Source: Pseudomonas asiatica (lineage in GTDB: Bacteria > Pseudomonadota > Gammaproteobacteria > Pseudomonadales > Pseudomonadaceae). Taken from it: a stretch of DNA of 64,000 bases. The stretch lies in the NCBI RefSeq assembly GCF_009932335.1, contig NZ_BLJF01000001.1:2666001-2730000 (forward strand). Reading direction: 5' to 3'. Positions within the stretch are counted from its first letter, which is position 1. Every line of letters starts with the position of its first letter. Under the pieces are notes generated by a model. That model made no database searches and was not told where the DNA came from. It saw only the letters and a list, made by a program, of their open reading frames with translations. A program made the position numbers and the translations under genes. Below are positions 16,530-24,981 of this stretch, piece by piece.

Positions 16530-17324
16530 TTACTGGCCGGTGAAACGGGGGGCGCGGCGTTCCACCGAGGCTTGCAGCGCCTCGGCACCGTCCTGGCTGC
16601 GGCCGCACAGCAGGCCGGCCTGGCGCTCGGCCTCCAGCTGCTCGGCCAGGGTGCGCCGGGCGCCATCGCGGATCAGCCGCTTGGTCTGCGCGTAGGCGAA
16701 GGTGGGGCCGTTGGCCAGGCGCCCGGCCAGCTCGGCGGCCACGGCGGGCAGTTGCTCGTCGGCACAGACTTCGCTGACCAGCCCGGCCGCCAGGGCACGT
16801 TCGGCACCCCACAGTTCATCGAGGAACAACAGGCGCTTGGCCTGCTCGCTGCCGATCAGCCGTGGCAAGTGCCAGCTGGCACCGGCATCGGGGCTGTAGC
16901 CCATGCTGGTGTAGCCGGCCTTGAAGCGCGCCGAGGCCGCGGCGATGCGCAAGTCGCAGCACAGGCTGAGGTCCATGCCACCGCCCACGGCGGTGCCGTT
17001 GATGGCAGCGATGGTGGGCTTGTCGAGGCTGTGCAGGCGCAACATCAGGGCGTGGGCGGTTTCGGTCCAGCCGTAGCTTTCCAGGGTGCCCTGGGCCTCG
17101 GCCGCAGCCCATTCGGCCAGGTCGGCACCAGCGCAGAAGCTGCGGCCGCTGCCGGTCAGCACCACCACGCGCACGGCCGGGTCGCTGTTGCAGGTTTCCA
17201 GCAGGGCGTGCAGTTGCTTGAGGGTGGGGATGTCCAGCGCGTTGCGCTGCTCGGGGCGGTTGAGGGTGATCCAGGCAACGCCGGCTTCGACCTTGCTCAA
17301 CAGTGACGACGACGGGGTGGTCAT
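16530..17324 (-). CDS. enoyl-CoA hydratase/isomerase (crotonase family), first gene of the operon
   Basis: 264-residue crotonase-fold protein (MTTPSSSLLSKVEAGVAWIT start). The first oxyanion segment is GRSFCAGADLAEWAAAEA and the second is INGTAVGGGMDLSLCCDLRI. The usual hydratase glutamate positions fall in SMGYSPDAGASWHLPRLIG, where an Asp occupies the second acidic site, so hydratase versus isomerase is open. The ATG at 17324 is the family-consistent start; the upstream extension runs into REP sequence. It opens the eight-gene minus-strand operon ending at 6970. Confidence 0.88.
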   Translation of the reverse strand: MTTPSSSLLSKVEAGVAWITLNRPEQRNALDIPTLKQLHALLETCNSDPAVRVVVLTGSGRSFCAGADLAEWAAAEAQGTLESYGWTETAHALMLRLHSLDKPTIAAINGTAVGGGMDLSLCCDLRIAAASARFKAGYTSMGYSPDAGASWHLPRLIGSEQAKRLLFLDELWGAERALAAGLVSEVCADEQLPAVAAELAGRLANGPTFAYAQTKRLIRDGARRTLAEQLEAERQAGLLCGRSQDGAEALQASVERRAPRFTGQ

Positions 17325-17849
17325 GGGGGGGCCTCGGTGTTGTTGTGATGGTTTGAGAGGGCTTGATGAGGGAGATACTAAACGAGTGTTCAACAAGGCG
17401 GGATGGGCTGTTACAACTTCGCACAACTCGGTTTTTGCTGTTACGCGGTTTTCTTTTGGCATTGCATTTTCGTTGCCTGGGAGATCGAGCGCCGCCCGCG
17501 CGGCGCTTCGCGGGTATACGCCTTGACACTTTCTGCGCCTGTGAGATCGAGCGCCGCCCGCGCGGCGCTTCGCGGGACAAGCCCGCTCCCACATTTGTTG
17601 CAACGTGGCCATGCCTGTGGGAGAGGCGTTGTCCGCCTTGGTGTATTGTTTGAGGCCGGTGAGGTGGCGGTAGCGCCAGCCGGAAAACCGCGTCAAGGCA
17701 ACAAGGCTGACAACCATGGCCTGTCAGGTTCGGCACGTTGCAACAAATGTGGGAGCGGGCTTGTCCCGCGAAGCGCCGCGCGGGCGGCGCTCGATCTCAC
17801 AGGCAATAAAAATGCTTCGACGAACACTTACAACCAACGACCCACGGCA
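17325..17849. other. 525-bp intergenic region: operon leader plus REP elements
   Basis: Positions 17325-17480 are the presumed promoter/leader of the eight-gene operon, with AT-rich stretches (GGTTTGAGAGGGCTTGATG, GAGATACTAAACGAGTGTTC). From 17487 on it is a set of long REP-type palindromes described separately. I see no gene; open frames here have REP-derived low-complexity Arg/Ala-rich translations. Confidence 0.75.
17487..17801. repeat. cluster of long REP palindromes
   Basis: The palindrome GAGCGCCGCCCGCGCGGCGC occurs in direct orientation at about 17487 and 17551 and in inverted orientation at about 17775. The second copy extends into GGGACAAGCCCGCTCCCACA plus TTTGTTGCAACGTG (17571-17610). 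The same run is found reversed at about 17736-17775, giving a long-range inverted repeat with about 120 bp between arms. Confidence 0.85.
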
Positions 17850-19256
17850 TCAAACCCCTGGCACGCTCGGCTCGAAGGCCCCCTGCCGACGGCGGTTGAC
17901 GAAGAAGTACGCCGCGTAGCACAGGGCAATGAAGCCAAAGCCCCAGTACAACGACGGCCGCTGGGTTTCATCCAGCGCCAGGAACACGAATAGCGAGCTG
18001 CACAGGGTGATGCACAGCAGCGGCACCAGCGGGTACAGCGGCGCCTTGTACTTCAGGTCCTGCAGTTGCCCACCATCTCGCAGGTAGGCCTTGCGGAAGC
18101 GGTATTGCGCCAGGGCGATGACGATCCAGGTCACGGTGCCGGACATGCCACTCACCGCCATCAACACCATGAACAGGGTGTCGGCGGCAATGAAACTGGT
18201 CATCAGCGAGATCAGCGCGAAGCACAGGGTGATGCTCAGCGCCCGCAACGGCACGCCACGCTTACTCAGCGGCGACAGGCTTTTCGGCGCCATGCCGCTC
18301 TTCGACATGGCCCAGAGGATGCGCGTGGAGGCATACAGCCCGGAGTTGCCCACCGAGAGGATGGCGGTGAGGATGACGAAGTTCATCAGGTCGGCGGCAA
18401 AGGGAATACCCACCATGTCGAACACCTGCACGAACGGGCTTTCCATCAGCCCGGCCTGCTCGAACGGCACGATGGCCGAGAGCACGGCAATCGCCAGCAC
18501 GTAGAAGATCAGCACGCGGAACACCACGTTGCGCACGGCCCGCGGGATGCTCTTTTCCGGGTGCTCGGTCTCGCCGGCTGCCACCCCCATGATTTCACAG
18601 CCCTGGAAGGCATAGACCACGGTCATCATCACCGCGAACACCGCCGACAGGCCATGGGGGAACAGCGACTCGCCCACCAGGTTGTCCAGCATCGGTGCCG
18701 GCGCCCCGCTGCTCAGCGGGATGGCGCCGAAGATCACCAGCAGGCCGATGATGATGAAGCCGAGGATGGTCGCCACCTTGATCCCCGAGAACCAGTACTC
18801 CGCCTCGCCGAAGGCACGGGTGGCCAGGGCGTTGAGGCCGAACAGCACGACCACGAACAGCGCCGACCAATACCAGATCGGCACCTCCGGGAACCAGCGG
18901 GTCATCAGCATGCCGGCGGCGGTGAACTCCAGGCCCACGGTGGTGGCCCAGCTCATCCAGTACACCCAGCCGATCATGAAGCCGGTGGCCGGGCCGATGA
19001 ACTTGGTGGCGTGGGCCTGGAACGAACCGGACACCGGCATCTGCACCGACAGCTCGCCCAGGCAGACCATCACCAGGTACATCAGCAAACCCGCGACCAG
19101 GTAGGCCAGGATCGCGCCTATCGGGCCACCCTGGTTGATGGTTACGCCCGAGCCCATGAACAGCCCGGTGCCGATCACCCCGCCCAGCGACAGCATGAAG
19201 ATGTGCCGGCTTTTCAGCGCGCGGGTGAGCTGGATCTTTTCGCGGTTGTCAGTCAT
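17850..19256 (-). CDS. amino acid permease, APC superfamily (GabP/AnsP-like)
   Basis: 468-residue inner-membrane proton-coupled amino acid transporter with about 12 hydrophobic segments. The N-terminal signature IFMLSLGGVIGTGLFMGSG (TM1) and the conserved PFVQVFDMVGIPFAADLMNF and STRILWAMSKSGMAPKSLS are typical of the amino-acid transporter family in Pfam AA_permease. The C-terminal tail (NRRRQGAFEP) is cytoplasmic. The start ATG at 19256 follows AGGCGAGG. It lies on the same strand as, and upstream of, the catabolic operon, so import of that operon's amino acid or of GABA is a reasonable inference. It is probably transcribed from its own promoter. Confidence 0.9.
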   Translation of the reverse strand: MTDNREKIQLTRALKSRHIFMLSLGGVIGTGLFMGSGVTINQGGPIGAILAYLVAGLLMYLVMVCLGELSVQMPVSGSFQAHATKFIGPATGFMIGWVYWMSWATTVGLEFTAAGMLMTRWFPEVPIWYWSALFVVVLFGLNALATRAFGEAEYWFSGIKVATILGFIIIGLLVIFGAIPLSSGAPAPMLDNLVGESLFPHGLSAVFAVMMTVVYAFQGCEIMGVAAGETEHPEKSIPRAVRNVVFRVLIFYVLAIAVLSAIVPFEQAGLMESPFVQVFDMVGIPFAADLMNFVILTAILSVGNSGLYASTRILWAMSKSGMAPKSLSPLSKRGVPLRALSITLCFALISLMTSFIAADTLFMVLMAVSGMSGTVTWIVIALAQYRFRKAYLRDGGQLQDLKYKAPLYPLVPLLCITLCSSLFVFLALDETQRPSLYWGFGFIALCYAAYFFVNRRRQGAFEPSVPGV

Positions 19257-19473
19257 GGCGCACCTCGCCTTTGCGGCCGGTGCCAGGCCGCCCGGGGGTG
19301 CCGCGCGGTGTGTTGGGAAGGAGGGGCTGAGCGCTACGGCATGTCATTATTCTTGTCTCCAATAAGCCTCATGGACCGCGTGCAACACGGTTGCCTTGGA
19401 TTATTGGAAACGGATGTAAGGTGCCGTTGTACGAACGGATCGAAGATGTAAAAAGTCGTAAGTTTTTTGTACG
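19257..19473. promoter_or_regulatory. permease promoter region with nested inverted repeats
   Basis: The 217-bp gap upstream of the permease contains CCAATAA (19359-19365) matched by TTATTGG (19401-19407). Inside that lies a perfect short palindrome GCAAC-ACG-GTTGC (19382-19394). Such nested symmetry suggests an operator; no bound regulator can be named. An A-run then T-run (AAAAAGTCGTAAGTTTTTT near 19448-19467) could end transcription of the upstream kinase operon. Confidence 0.4.
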
Positions 19474-21726
19474 TCAGCTCTGGATCAGCTGTTCCAGGGT
19501 GGCGCGGGCCTGGGCAAGCTCGGTGGCCAGCGGCTCGCCGAGCGCTTTCAATGCCTGTTCGTCATGCTGCCGGGCAGCGTCCTCAAGGCGACGCAACAGC
19601 GCAGCCAGCCCAGAAAAGCCCAGGGAATCGCAACTGCCGGCCAGGCGGTGGGCCAGATGCAGCACTTCGGTAAAGTCCTGGGCCGGCAGCGCCTCGGCCA
19701 ACGCGGTGGCGTGCTGCTCCAGCGACTGGCGCAGCACCTTCAACAGGCCTTGCAGCTTCTGTTCACCCAGCAGCGAGCGGTGGGTGTCCAGCAATGACCA
19801 GTCCATTGTCGCGTCGACGCCAGCCAGTTCAGCGGGCGCCGCTTCGGCCAGCGCCTGGCGCAGGTTGTCCAGCCGCAGGGGCTTGGCCAGCACTCCCTGC
19901 ATGCCGGCAGCCAGGTAGCCTGGGACTTGCCCCGGCTGCACGCCAGCCGTCAGTGCCAGGACCCGGCTATGGCGGTTCGGCCCGGGCGTGGCACGCAGTT
20001 GTCGGCACAGCTCCACCCCGCTCATGCCGGGCAGATGCACGTCTAGCAGGATCAGGTCGAAGCGCCGCTGTGCGCAGGCCAGCAGGGCCTGCCCGGCGTC
20101 CTCGGCAAAGCTCACCCGGTGGCCATCGCGCAGCAGCAACCCACCGGCCACCTCGCGGTTCAATGCCACGTCCTCGACTACCAGGATATCCAGGCTGGCC
20201 AGGGGCGAAGGGGCTGGTGAGTTGGCCTGCACTGGCTGCCCGCGAGCCATGTCGAGTTCGAACCAGAAGCAACTACCCTGCCCTTGCACGCTGTCCAGGC
20301 CAATGCAGCCCCCCAGTTTTTCCACCAGGTGCTTGCAGATCGCCAGGCCCAGGCCGGTGCCGCCGTAGCGCCGGGCCACCGCCTCGCTGGCCTGGACGAA
20401 GCGGTCGAAGACCCTGGCCTGCACAGCCGGCTCGATGCCGATGCCATTGTCGCTGACCGACACCCGCAGGCGCTGCGAGCCCTGGTCACTGGCCAGTACC
20501 TGCACTGCAAGCCGCACTTGCCCCTGTTCGGTGAACTTGATGGCATTGGCCAGCAGGTTGCTGAGCACCTGGCGCAGGTACTGTTCGGCACCGTGCTGGT
20601 AATCGGCCAATTGCTCGTCGATATCCAGCTGCAGGGTGTCGCCATTGTCCCGGGCCATGGGTTCGAGCAGCGCCAGCACTTCCTGGCACAACTGGCGTAG
20701 CGAAAAACCGACCAGCTCGGCGCGGCTTTCGCCCTCCTCGAGCCGGGCGAAATACAGCACCTCGTTGAGAATCGCCAGCAACCCCTCGCCGGCCTTGTAC
20801 AAGGCCTCGACGCGCTGGCGGTCGGCCGCCTCCAGCCGGCCGCCGCGCAGCAGCTCGGCCATGCCGAGAATGCCGTTGAGTGGTGTACGCAGCTCATGGC
20901 TCATGGTCGCCAGGAAGCGTGACTTGGCCAGGTTGGCGGCTTCGGCCTCGTCCTTGGCCCGGGCCAGGCTGGCGGTACGCCGCTCGACCATGGCCTGCAG
21001 TTCGTCGCGCTTGTCCTGCAGCGCCAGGCGGTCGCGCTCGCGGCGTTCGATGTCGCTGAGGATGGCGCGGCGCATGTCATCCAGGGCATTGGCCACGGTG
21101 TCGATTTCGTCCGGGCGCGTCGACGGGCGGCGCCCCAGGCGCAACGGTTCCTGCCATTGGCCGGCGCCAATACGCCGGGCGAACTCGGCCATCACTTGCA
21201 GGTGGCGGGTGACCAGGCGGTAGAACAGCCCCGACAACGCCACCGCCAGGCCACACAGGAACACGCCCATCCACAGCAGGCTGGCAAGGCCCGTGGCATA
21301 CAGCCGCCGGTGCACCGCGCCCAAGTCGATGCTCACTTCCAGCTCGCCCAGGTGCCTGGCCGGCCCCGAGGGCGGCTGGTAATCAAGGGCGAAGCGTTCG
21401 ATGCGCAGCGGCCCCTTGGGCTCGGCGACGCCGCGCAGCATCTGGAAATCGTCACTGACCAGACGCACTCGGGCGACATCGGAAAAGTCCACCAGGCCGC
21501 GCAGTTGTGTATCCAGCTGTGCCTCGTCCAGGTCCCACAGGCTGCGCTCCAGGCTGGCCAGGTAACCGGCGCGGATCAGCGCCATGCGCGCCTCGATATC
21601 GCGCATCTCGCGGCGGTACTCGAAATACAGCTGCACCGAGCTGGCCAGCACGGTAAAGCACAGGCTGAACAGCAGGATGAACAGCAGCAGGCGGCGCAGC
21701 AAGCCATCGGTGCGCAGGCGGATCAT
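19474..21726 (-). CDS. hybrid sensor histidine kinase with HAMP, receiver and Hpt domains (TorS/ArcB-like phosphorelay)
   Basis: 750-residue inner-membrane kinase. TM1 is at 10-33, a periplasmic sensor of about 110 residues follows, TM2 is at 146-168, and HAMP at 170-230. The phosphoacceptor is H277 in [15 protein letters not shown] and the ATP domain has [19 protein letters not shown]. The receiver has the Asp in [12 protein letters not shown] and Lys in GVLAKPLRL. The Hpt domain carries H693 in [11 protein letters not shown]. It is a complete unorthodox phosphorelay kinase. Its start overlaps the stop of the periplasmic binding-protein gene (ATGA), which suggests that the binding protein presents the signal to the sensor domain. 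Ligand unknown. Confidence 0.92.
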   Translation of the reverse strand: MIRLRTDGLLRRLLLFILLFSLCFTVLASSVQLYFEYRREMRDIEARMALIRAGYLASLERSLWDLDEAQLDTQLRGLVDFSDVARVRLVSDDFQMLRGVAEPKGPLRIERFALDYQPPSGPARHLGELEVSIDLGAVHRRLYATGLASLLWMGVFLCGLAVALSGLFYRLVTRHLQVMAEFARRIGAGQWQEPLRLGRRPSTRPDEIDTVANALDDMRRAILSDIERRERDRLALQDKRDELQAMVERRTASLARAKDEAEAANLAKSRFLATMSHELRTPLNGILGMAELLRGGRLEAADRQRVEALYKAGEGLLAILNEVLYFARLEEGESRAELVGFSLRQLCQEVLALLEPMARDNGDTLQLDIDEQLADYQHGAEQYLRQVLSNLLANAIKFTEQGQVRLAVQVLASDQGSQRLRVSVSDNGIGIEPAVQARVFDRFVQASEAVARRYGGTGLGLAICKHLVEKLGGCIGLDSVQGQGSCFWFELDMARGQPVQANSPAPSPLASLDILVVEDVALNREVAGGLLLRDGHRVSFAEDAGQALLACAQRRFDLILLDVHLPGMSGVELCRQLRATPGPNRHSRVLALTAGVQPGQVPGYLAAGMQGVLAKPLRLDNLRQALAEAAPAELAGVDATMDWSLLDTHRSLLGEQKLQGLLKVLRQSLEQHATALAEALPAQDFTEVLHLAHRLAGSCDSLGFSGLAALLRRLEDAARQHDEQALKALGEPLATELAQARATLEQLIQS

Positions 21727-22499
21727 CGGGAGTCCGCCGGCAGGTTGACCATGTCGCGGTAGATAACTTCGCTCTGCTCCAGCCAGCGCTCGATCTCGCC
21801 CGCCTGGTTCATGCGCAGCAACTGCGCGTCTATTTCGTCCATATGCTGGCTCAAGGGCGATTGCCGTGATATCGCGACGCGCAGGTAGTCCACGCTCAGG
21901 GCCGTGGGCAATACGCGGATGTCCTGCGCCCCGGGCAGGTGTTCGATGAACAGCTGGCCGGTGCGCCGCTCCTGGATCACGTAGTCGATGCGCCCACGGA
22001 TCAGCTTGCCGAAGTTCTGCTGGCTGGACGAAACCCGTTCGATGTTCTGGTGGCGGGCGACGAAGCGGTCGAAGTCAGCGCCGTAGCTTTCGCCGTACAG
22101 CAGGCCGCCGCGGTAACTGGCCAGGTCTTCCAGGCGCTGGAACTGCACCGGCCGCAGGCGGTTGTAGAACACCGCCACTTCCTCGCGCACCACCGGCACC
22201 GTGGAAAAGCGCATGCGTTGGTCACGCTGGTCGCTGTTGTAGGCCAGCACCACATCCACCCGCCCAGCGGCGGCGTCCATCAGGCAGCGCTTCCAGTTGC
22301 CCAGCACCACGGTCTGCACTTCGTAGCCCATGCGCGCGAACAGCTCTCGTACCACGGTGGGGGCCAGGCCACGCACCTGGTGGCCGTCACTCCAGGAAAT
22401 CGGCGGGTACACCGGGTAATCGCAATAGCGCACCGGCTGCTTTGCACTGGCTTGCACGGCGAACAATGCCAAGGCCAGCACCCAGGCGCTGCGTGTCAT
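21723..22499 (-). CDS. periplasmic family-3 solute-binding protein, likely signal-sensing partner
   Basis: 258-residue secreted protein. A signal peptide (MTRSAWVLALALFAVQASA) is followed by a PBP-like domain of amino-acid/family-3 type (VRYCDYPVYPPISW, GLAPTVVRELFARMGYEVQ, AAGRVDVVLAYNSDQRDQRM, IRGRIDYVIQERRTG). It has no lipobox and no transporter genes beside it. It is sandwiched with four-base overlaps between a response regulator gene and a hybrid kinase gene, so a role as a periplasmic co-sensor (compare TorT with TorS) is the natural inference. The C-terminus shows no second transmembrane element. Confidence 0.87.
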   Translation of the reverse strand: MTRSAWVLALALFAVQASAKQPVRYCDYPVYPPISWSDGHQVRGLAPTVVRELFARMGYEVQTVVLGNWKRCLMDAAAGRVDVVLAYNSDQRDQRMRFSTVPVVREEVAVFYNRLRPVQFQRLEDLASYRGGLLYGESYGADFDRFVARHQNIERVSSSQQNFGKLIRGRIDYVIQERRTGQLFIEHLPGAQDIRVLPTALSVDYLRVAISRQSPLSQHMDEIDAQLLRMNQAGEIERWLEQSEVIYRDMVNLPADSR

Positions 22500-23212
22500 G
22501 CCGCCACGCTGGCGGTGAACAGGTAGCCGGTGCCGTGGATGGTGATGATCAGTTGGGGCTCGGCCGGGTCGTCGTGCAGCTTGCGCCGCAGGCGGCCGAC
22601 CAGCACGTCGATGGAGCGGTCGTTGGGCACCCACTCGCGGTTGCGGATCTGGTCCATCAACTGGTCGCGGCTGAGGGTGTGGCCGCTGTTGCGCAGGAAC
22701 ACGCTGAGCAACTGGAACTCGCCATGGGTCAGCAGGGTTTGCCCGCCACGGGCGTCGATCAGGCGCCGGCGGTCGGTGTCCAGCGCCCAGTCGGCGAACT
22801 GCTTCAGCGATTGCGCGCAGGCCGGCGTCGGGTGCACCTCGCGGGCATGGCGCACGCGGCGGATCAGGTTCTTGGCGCGGGATACCAGTTCGCGGGGATT
22901 GAGCGGCTTGATCACGTAGTCGTCGGCGCCGCATTCCAGGCCGACGATACGGTCGATGTCGTCGTTGCGGCCGGTGATGAGGATGATGCCGACCTCCGAA
23001 CGTACCCGCAGCTCACGGGTCAGGGTGAGGCCGTCCTTGCCGGGCAGGCGGATGTCCAGCAGCACCAGGTCGACATCCTGGCTGCCGAGCAGTGCTTCGG
23101 CCTTTTCCGCGGTGTCGGCGCAGTGCACGTCATAGCCTTCCTGGGACAGATAGGCCTGCAGCAAGTCACGAATAAGCGGATCGTCATCGACGATCAATAC
23201 CCGAGGCGTCAT
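22496..23212 (-). CDS. OmpR-family response regulator
   Basis: 238-residue two-component regulator. The receiver domain has the phospho-acceptor D53 in LVLLDIRLPGKDG, acidic pocket D10/D11 and the conserved Lys in ADDYVIKPLNPREL. The C-terminal winged helix covers 140-235 (LLTHGEFQLLSVFLRNSGHT, DRSIDVLVGRLRRKL). It is the first gene of a three-gene operon with overlapping stops and starts: regulator, periplasmic binding protein, hybrid kinase. It should receive phosphate from the kinase's Hpt domain. Target genes are not evident; the adjacent permease is a candidate. Confidence 0.93.
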   Translation of the reverse strand: MTPRVLIVDDDPLIRDLLQAYLSQEGYDVHCADTAEKAEALLGSQDVDLVLLDIRLPGKDGLTLTRELRVRSEVGIILITGRNDDIDRIVGLECGADDYVIKPLNPRELVSRAKNLIRRVRHAREVHPTPACAQSLKQFADWALDTDRRRLIDARGGQTLLTHGEFQLLSVFLRNSGHTLSRDQLMDQIRNREWVPNDRSIDVLVGRLRRKLHDDPAEPQLIITIHGTGYLFTASVAA

Positions 23213-23287
23213 TGCGTGTCGTCTCTTTTTTTTATTGGTTTGTTCTACACACTCGCGACAGCAGCCTACTCGTTACTGAACAGGCGA

Positions 23288-23932
23288 TCAACAGCCCTCC
23301 GGCAGGCTGAAGCGGCGCCGGCCACCGGCCTGCAGGCCATCGACCCAGGCCTCGCAGATCAGCACGCCCTGCTCGGGGGTGAAGGTACCGGGGTTGAGCC
23401 CCGACTCCAGCCACAGGCCATCGAGCAAGGCGCTCAGGCTGATGGCCGCCAGGTCGGCATCGAAGCCCTGCCAGCCCTCCTCCCCGGCCAGCGTGGCCAG
23501 CAGCCCGCTCAGCTCATTGCGGTATTCGCCATAGGAATGGTCATGCACCTGATTGATCGCATCGGCGGTCTTCACCGCGCCCCAGAACGCCAGCCAGGCG
23601 TCGAGCAACTGCGGGTCGAGCAGCTCGGCGCAAAACGAGGCACGGAAGAACGCCGACAGCCGCTCGCGAGCATTGGGCGCGGCCTGGGCCATGGCCTCGC
23701 GCAGCAGGCCCATCACCCGACCGGTGACTGCCATGTAGGCTTCGGCCACCAGCTCATCCTTGCCGGCATAGTGATGGCTGATCAATCCGACCGAAACCCC
23801 GGCTTCTGCTGAAATCTTGCGGATCGACGCACCCTGAAAGCCATGGCGCTTGAGGCATACCAAGGTCGCCTCGACCAGGTTGGCTTTGCGCAATTCCGGC
23901 AGCATGCGGTGGTAGCGGGCTTCCTGGTTCAT
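23288..23932 (-). CDS. TetR-family regulator, BetI-like
   Basis: 214-residue TetR repressor. The N-terminal HTH is IRKISAEAGVSVGLISHHYAGKDELVAEAY (in part), preceded by RKANLVEATLVCLKRHGFQG. The C-terminal dimer/ligand domain (LLDAWLAFWGAVKTADAINQ) resembles the BetI/TetR_C_6 subclass. The ATG at 23932 gives MNQEARYHRMLPELRKANLV. It is divergent from the crotonase gene at 24035 with about 100 bp between, so that gene is the likely target. BetI itself controls choline-betaine genes, but no bet genes are here, so BetI identity is not claimed. Confidence 0.87.
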   Translation of the reverse strand: MNQEARYHRMLPELRKANLVEATLVCLKRHGFQGASIRKISAEAGVSVGLISHHYAGKDELVAEAYMAVTGRVMGLLREAMAQAAPNARERLSAFFRASFCAELLDPQLLDAWLAFWGAVKTADAINQVHDHSYGEYRNELSGLLATLAGEEGWQGFDADLAAISLSALLDGLWLESGLNPGTFTPEQGVLICEAWVDGLQAGGRRRFSLPEGC

Positions 23933-24034
23933 CGGCGGCTCTCGGGCTAGGGGCTGGACTGAACGACTGTACAACAAGCCGGACTGCGTGATAAACCCTT
24001 GGCACCCATGCCCATAACAACAAAAGCGGCTGCC

Positions 24035-24781
24035 ATGAACGACCTGATCACACGTGACCTGGACCAGGGCCTGCTGACCCTGGCCTTCAACCGCCCCGAC
24101 AAGCTCAATGCCTTGAACACCGCCATGTACCAACAGCTGGGCGACCTGCTGCTGGCGGCAGGTGAAGACCCTGATGTAGAAGCCATCATCATCACCGGTG
24201 GGCCGCAGTGCTTTACCGCCGGCAATGACTTGCGCGACTTCCTCGACAACCCGCCTGCCGACCTGGACAGCCCGGTGTTCCGCCTGATGCGGGTGGTGAT
24301 GGGCCTGGACAAACCGCTGATTGCCGCGGTCAGTGGCGCGGCGATCGGCATCGGTGCCACCTTGCTGTTGCATTGCGACCAGGTGCTGGTCAGCCGTACG
24401 ACCAAGTTGCGCATCCCTTTCGCGCCGTTGGGCGTGTGCCCGGAGTTTGGTTCCAGCCTGCTGCTGCCGCGTTTGCTTGGCCATGCCCGGGCGGCTCGCC
24501 TGCTGCTGGCAAACGAGTTGCTCGACGGTGAACGGATGGTGGCCTGGGGGCTGGCCAATGAACTGCATGAAGACGGTGAACAGTGCCTTGCAGCTGCCCG
24601 GCGCCTGGCGCGACAGCTGCAAGGTTACCCGCAGGCGGCGCTGCGCATCAGCAAGCGGCTGCTCAAGGACGGCCAGCGGGCCGAGCTCGAGGCGACAGTG
24701 GCGCGGGAGGCCCGGTTGTTCATCGAATGCTTGCGCACTGAAGAAGCGCGAGCGGTGTTGCGAGGGTTGATCAAAGATTGA
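24035..24781 (+). CDS. enoyl-CoA hydratase/isomerase family protein
   Basis: 248-residue crotonase-fold enzyme: FNRPDKLNALNTAMYQQL at the N-terminus, the first oxyanion loop GGPQCFTAGNDLRDFLDN, and the second AAVSGAAIGIGATLLLHCD. The acidic residue in PLGVCPEFGSSLLLPRLLGH fits the family's isomerase/hydratase Glu position. I place the start at 24035 (MNDLITRDLDQGLLTL), where family similarity begins. An upstream in-frame ATG at 24008 would add nine residues of no recognisable character. Regulated, by position, by the divergent TetR gene. Acyl-CoA substrate unknown. Confidence 0.85.
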   Translation: MNDLITRDLDQGLLTLAFNRPDKLNALNTAMYQQLGDLLLAAGEDPDVEAIIITGGPQCFTAGNDLRDFLDNPPADLDSPVFRLMRVVMGLDKPLIAAVSGAAIGIGATLLLHCDQVLVSRTTKLRIPFAPLGVCPEFGSSLLLPRLLGHARAARLLLANELLDGERMVAWGLANELHEDGEQCLAAARRLARQLQGYPQAALRISKRLLKDGQRAELEATVAREARLFIECLRTEEARAVLRGLIKD

Positions 24782-24788
24782 AACCCAG

Positions 24789-24960
24789 GGGCCGCGTTGC
24801 GGCCCATCGCCGGCAAGCCAGCTCCCACCTCGACTGCATCGACCTCAAGCCTTATGCAGTACCTGTGCGAGCAACTGTCTCGCTCAAATTCTAAAAGTTG
24901 GCGCGATTCCCTGTAGGAGCGGCCTTGTGTCGCGAAAGGGCTGCAAAGCAGCCCCAGAAA
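24789..24960. repeat. REP-like elements between convergent genes
   Basis: 24789-24869 (GGGGCCGCGTTGCGGCCCAT, then GCCGGCAAGCCAGCTCCCAC) closely matches 54058-54138, upstream of the second composite repeat. 24911-24953 is a separate palindromic unit (CTGTAGGAGCGGCCTTGTGT and GGGCTGCAAAGCAGCCC). The latter may serve as a bidirectional terminator. Confidence 0.8.
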
Positions 24961-24981
24961 AACTCAGAAACCCCAGGATTG

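Noticed and set aside
23288..23932. Calling the TetR gene betI
   Set aside because: BetI-like by sequence feel, but no betaine or choline genes are adjacent.
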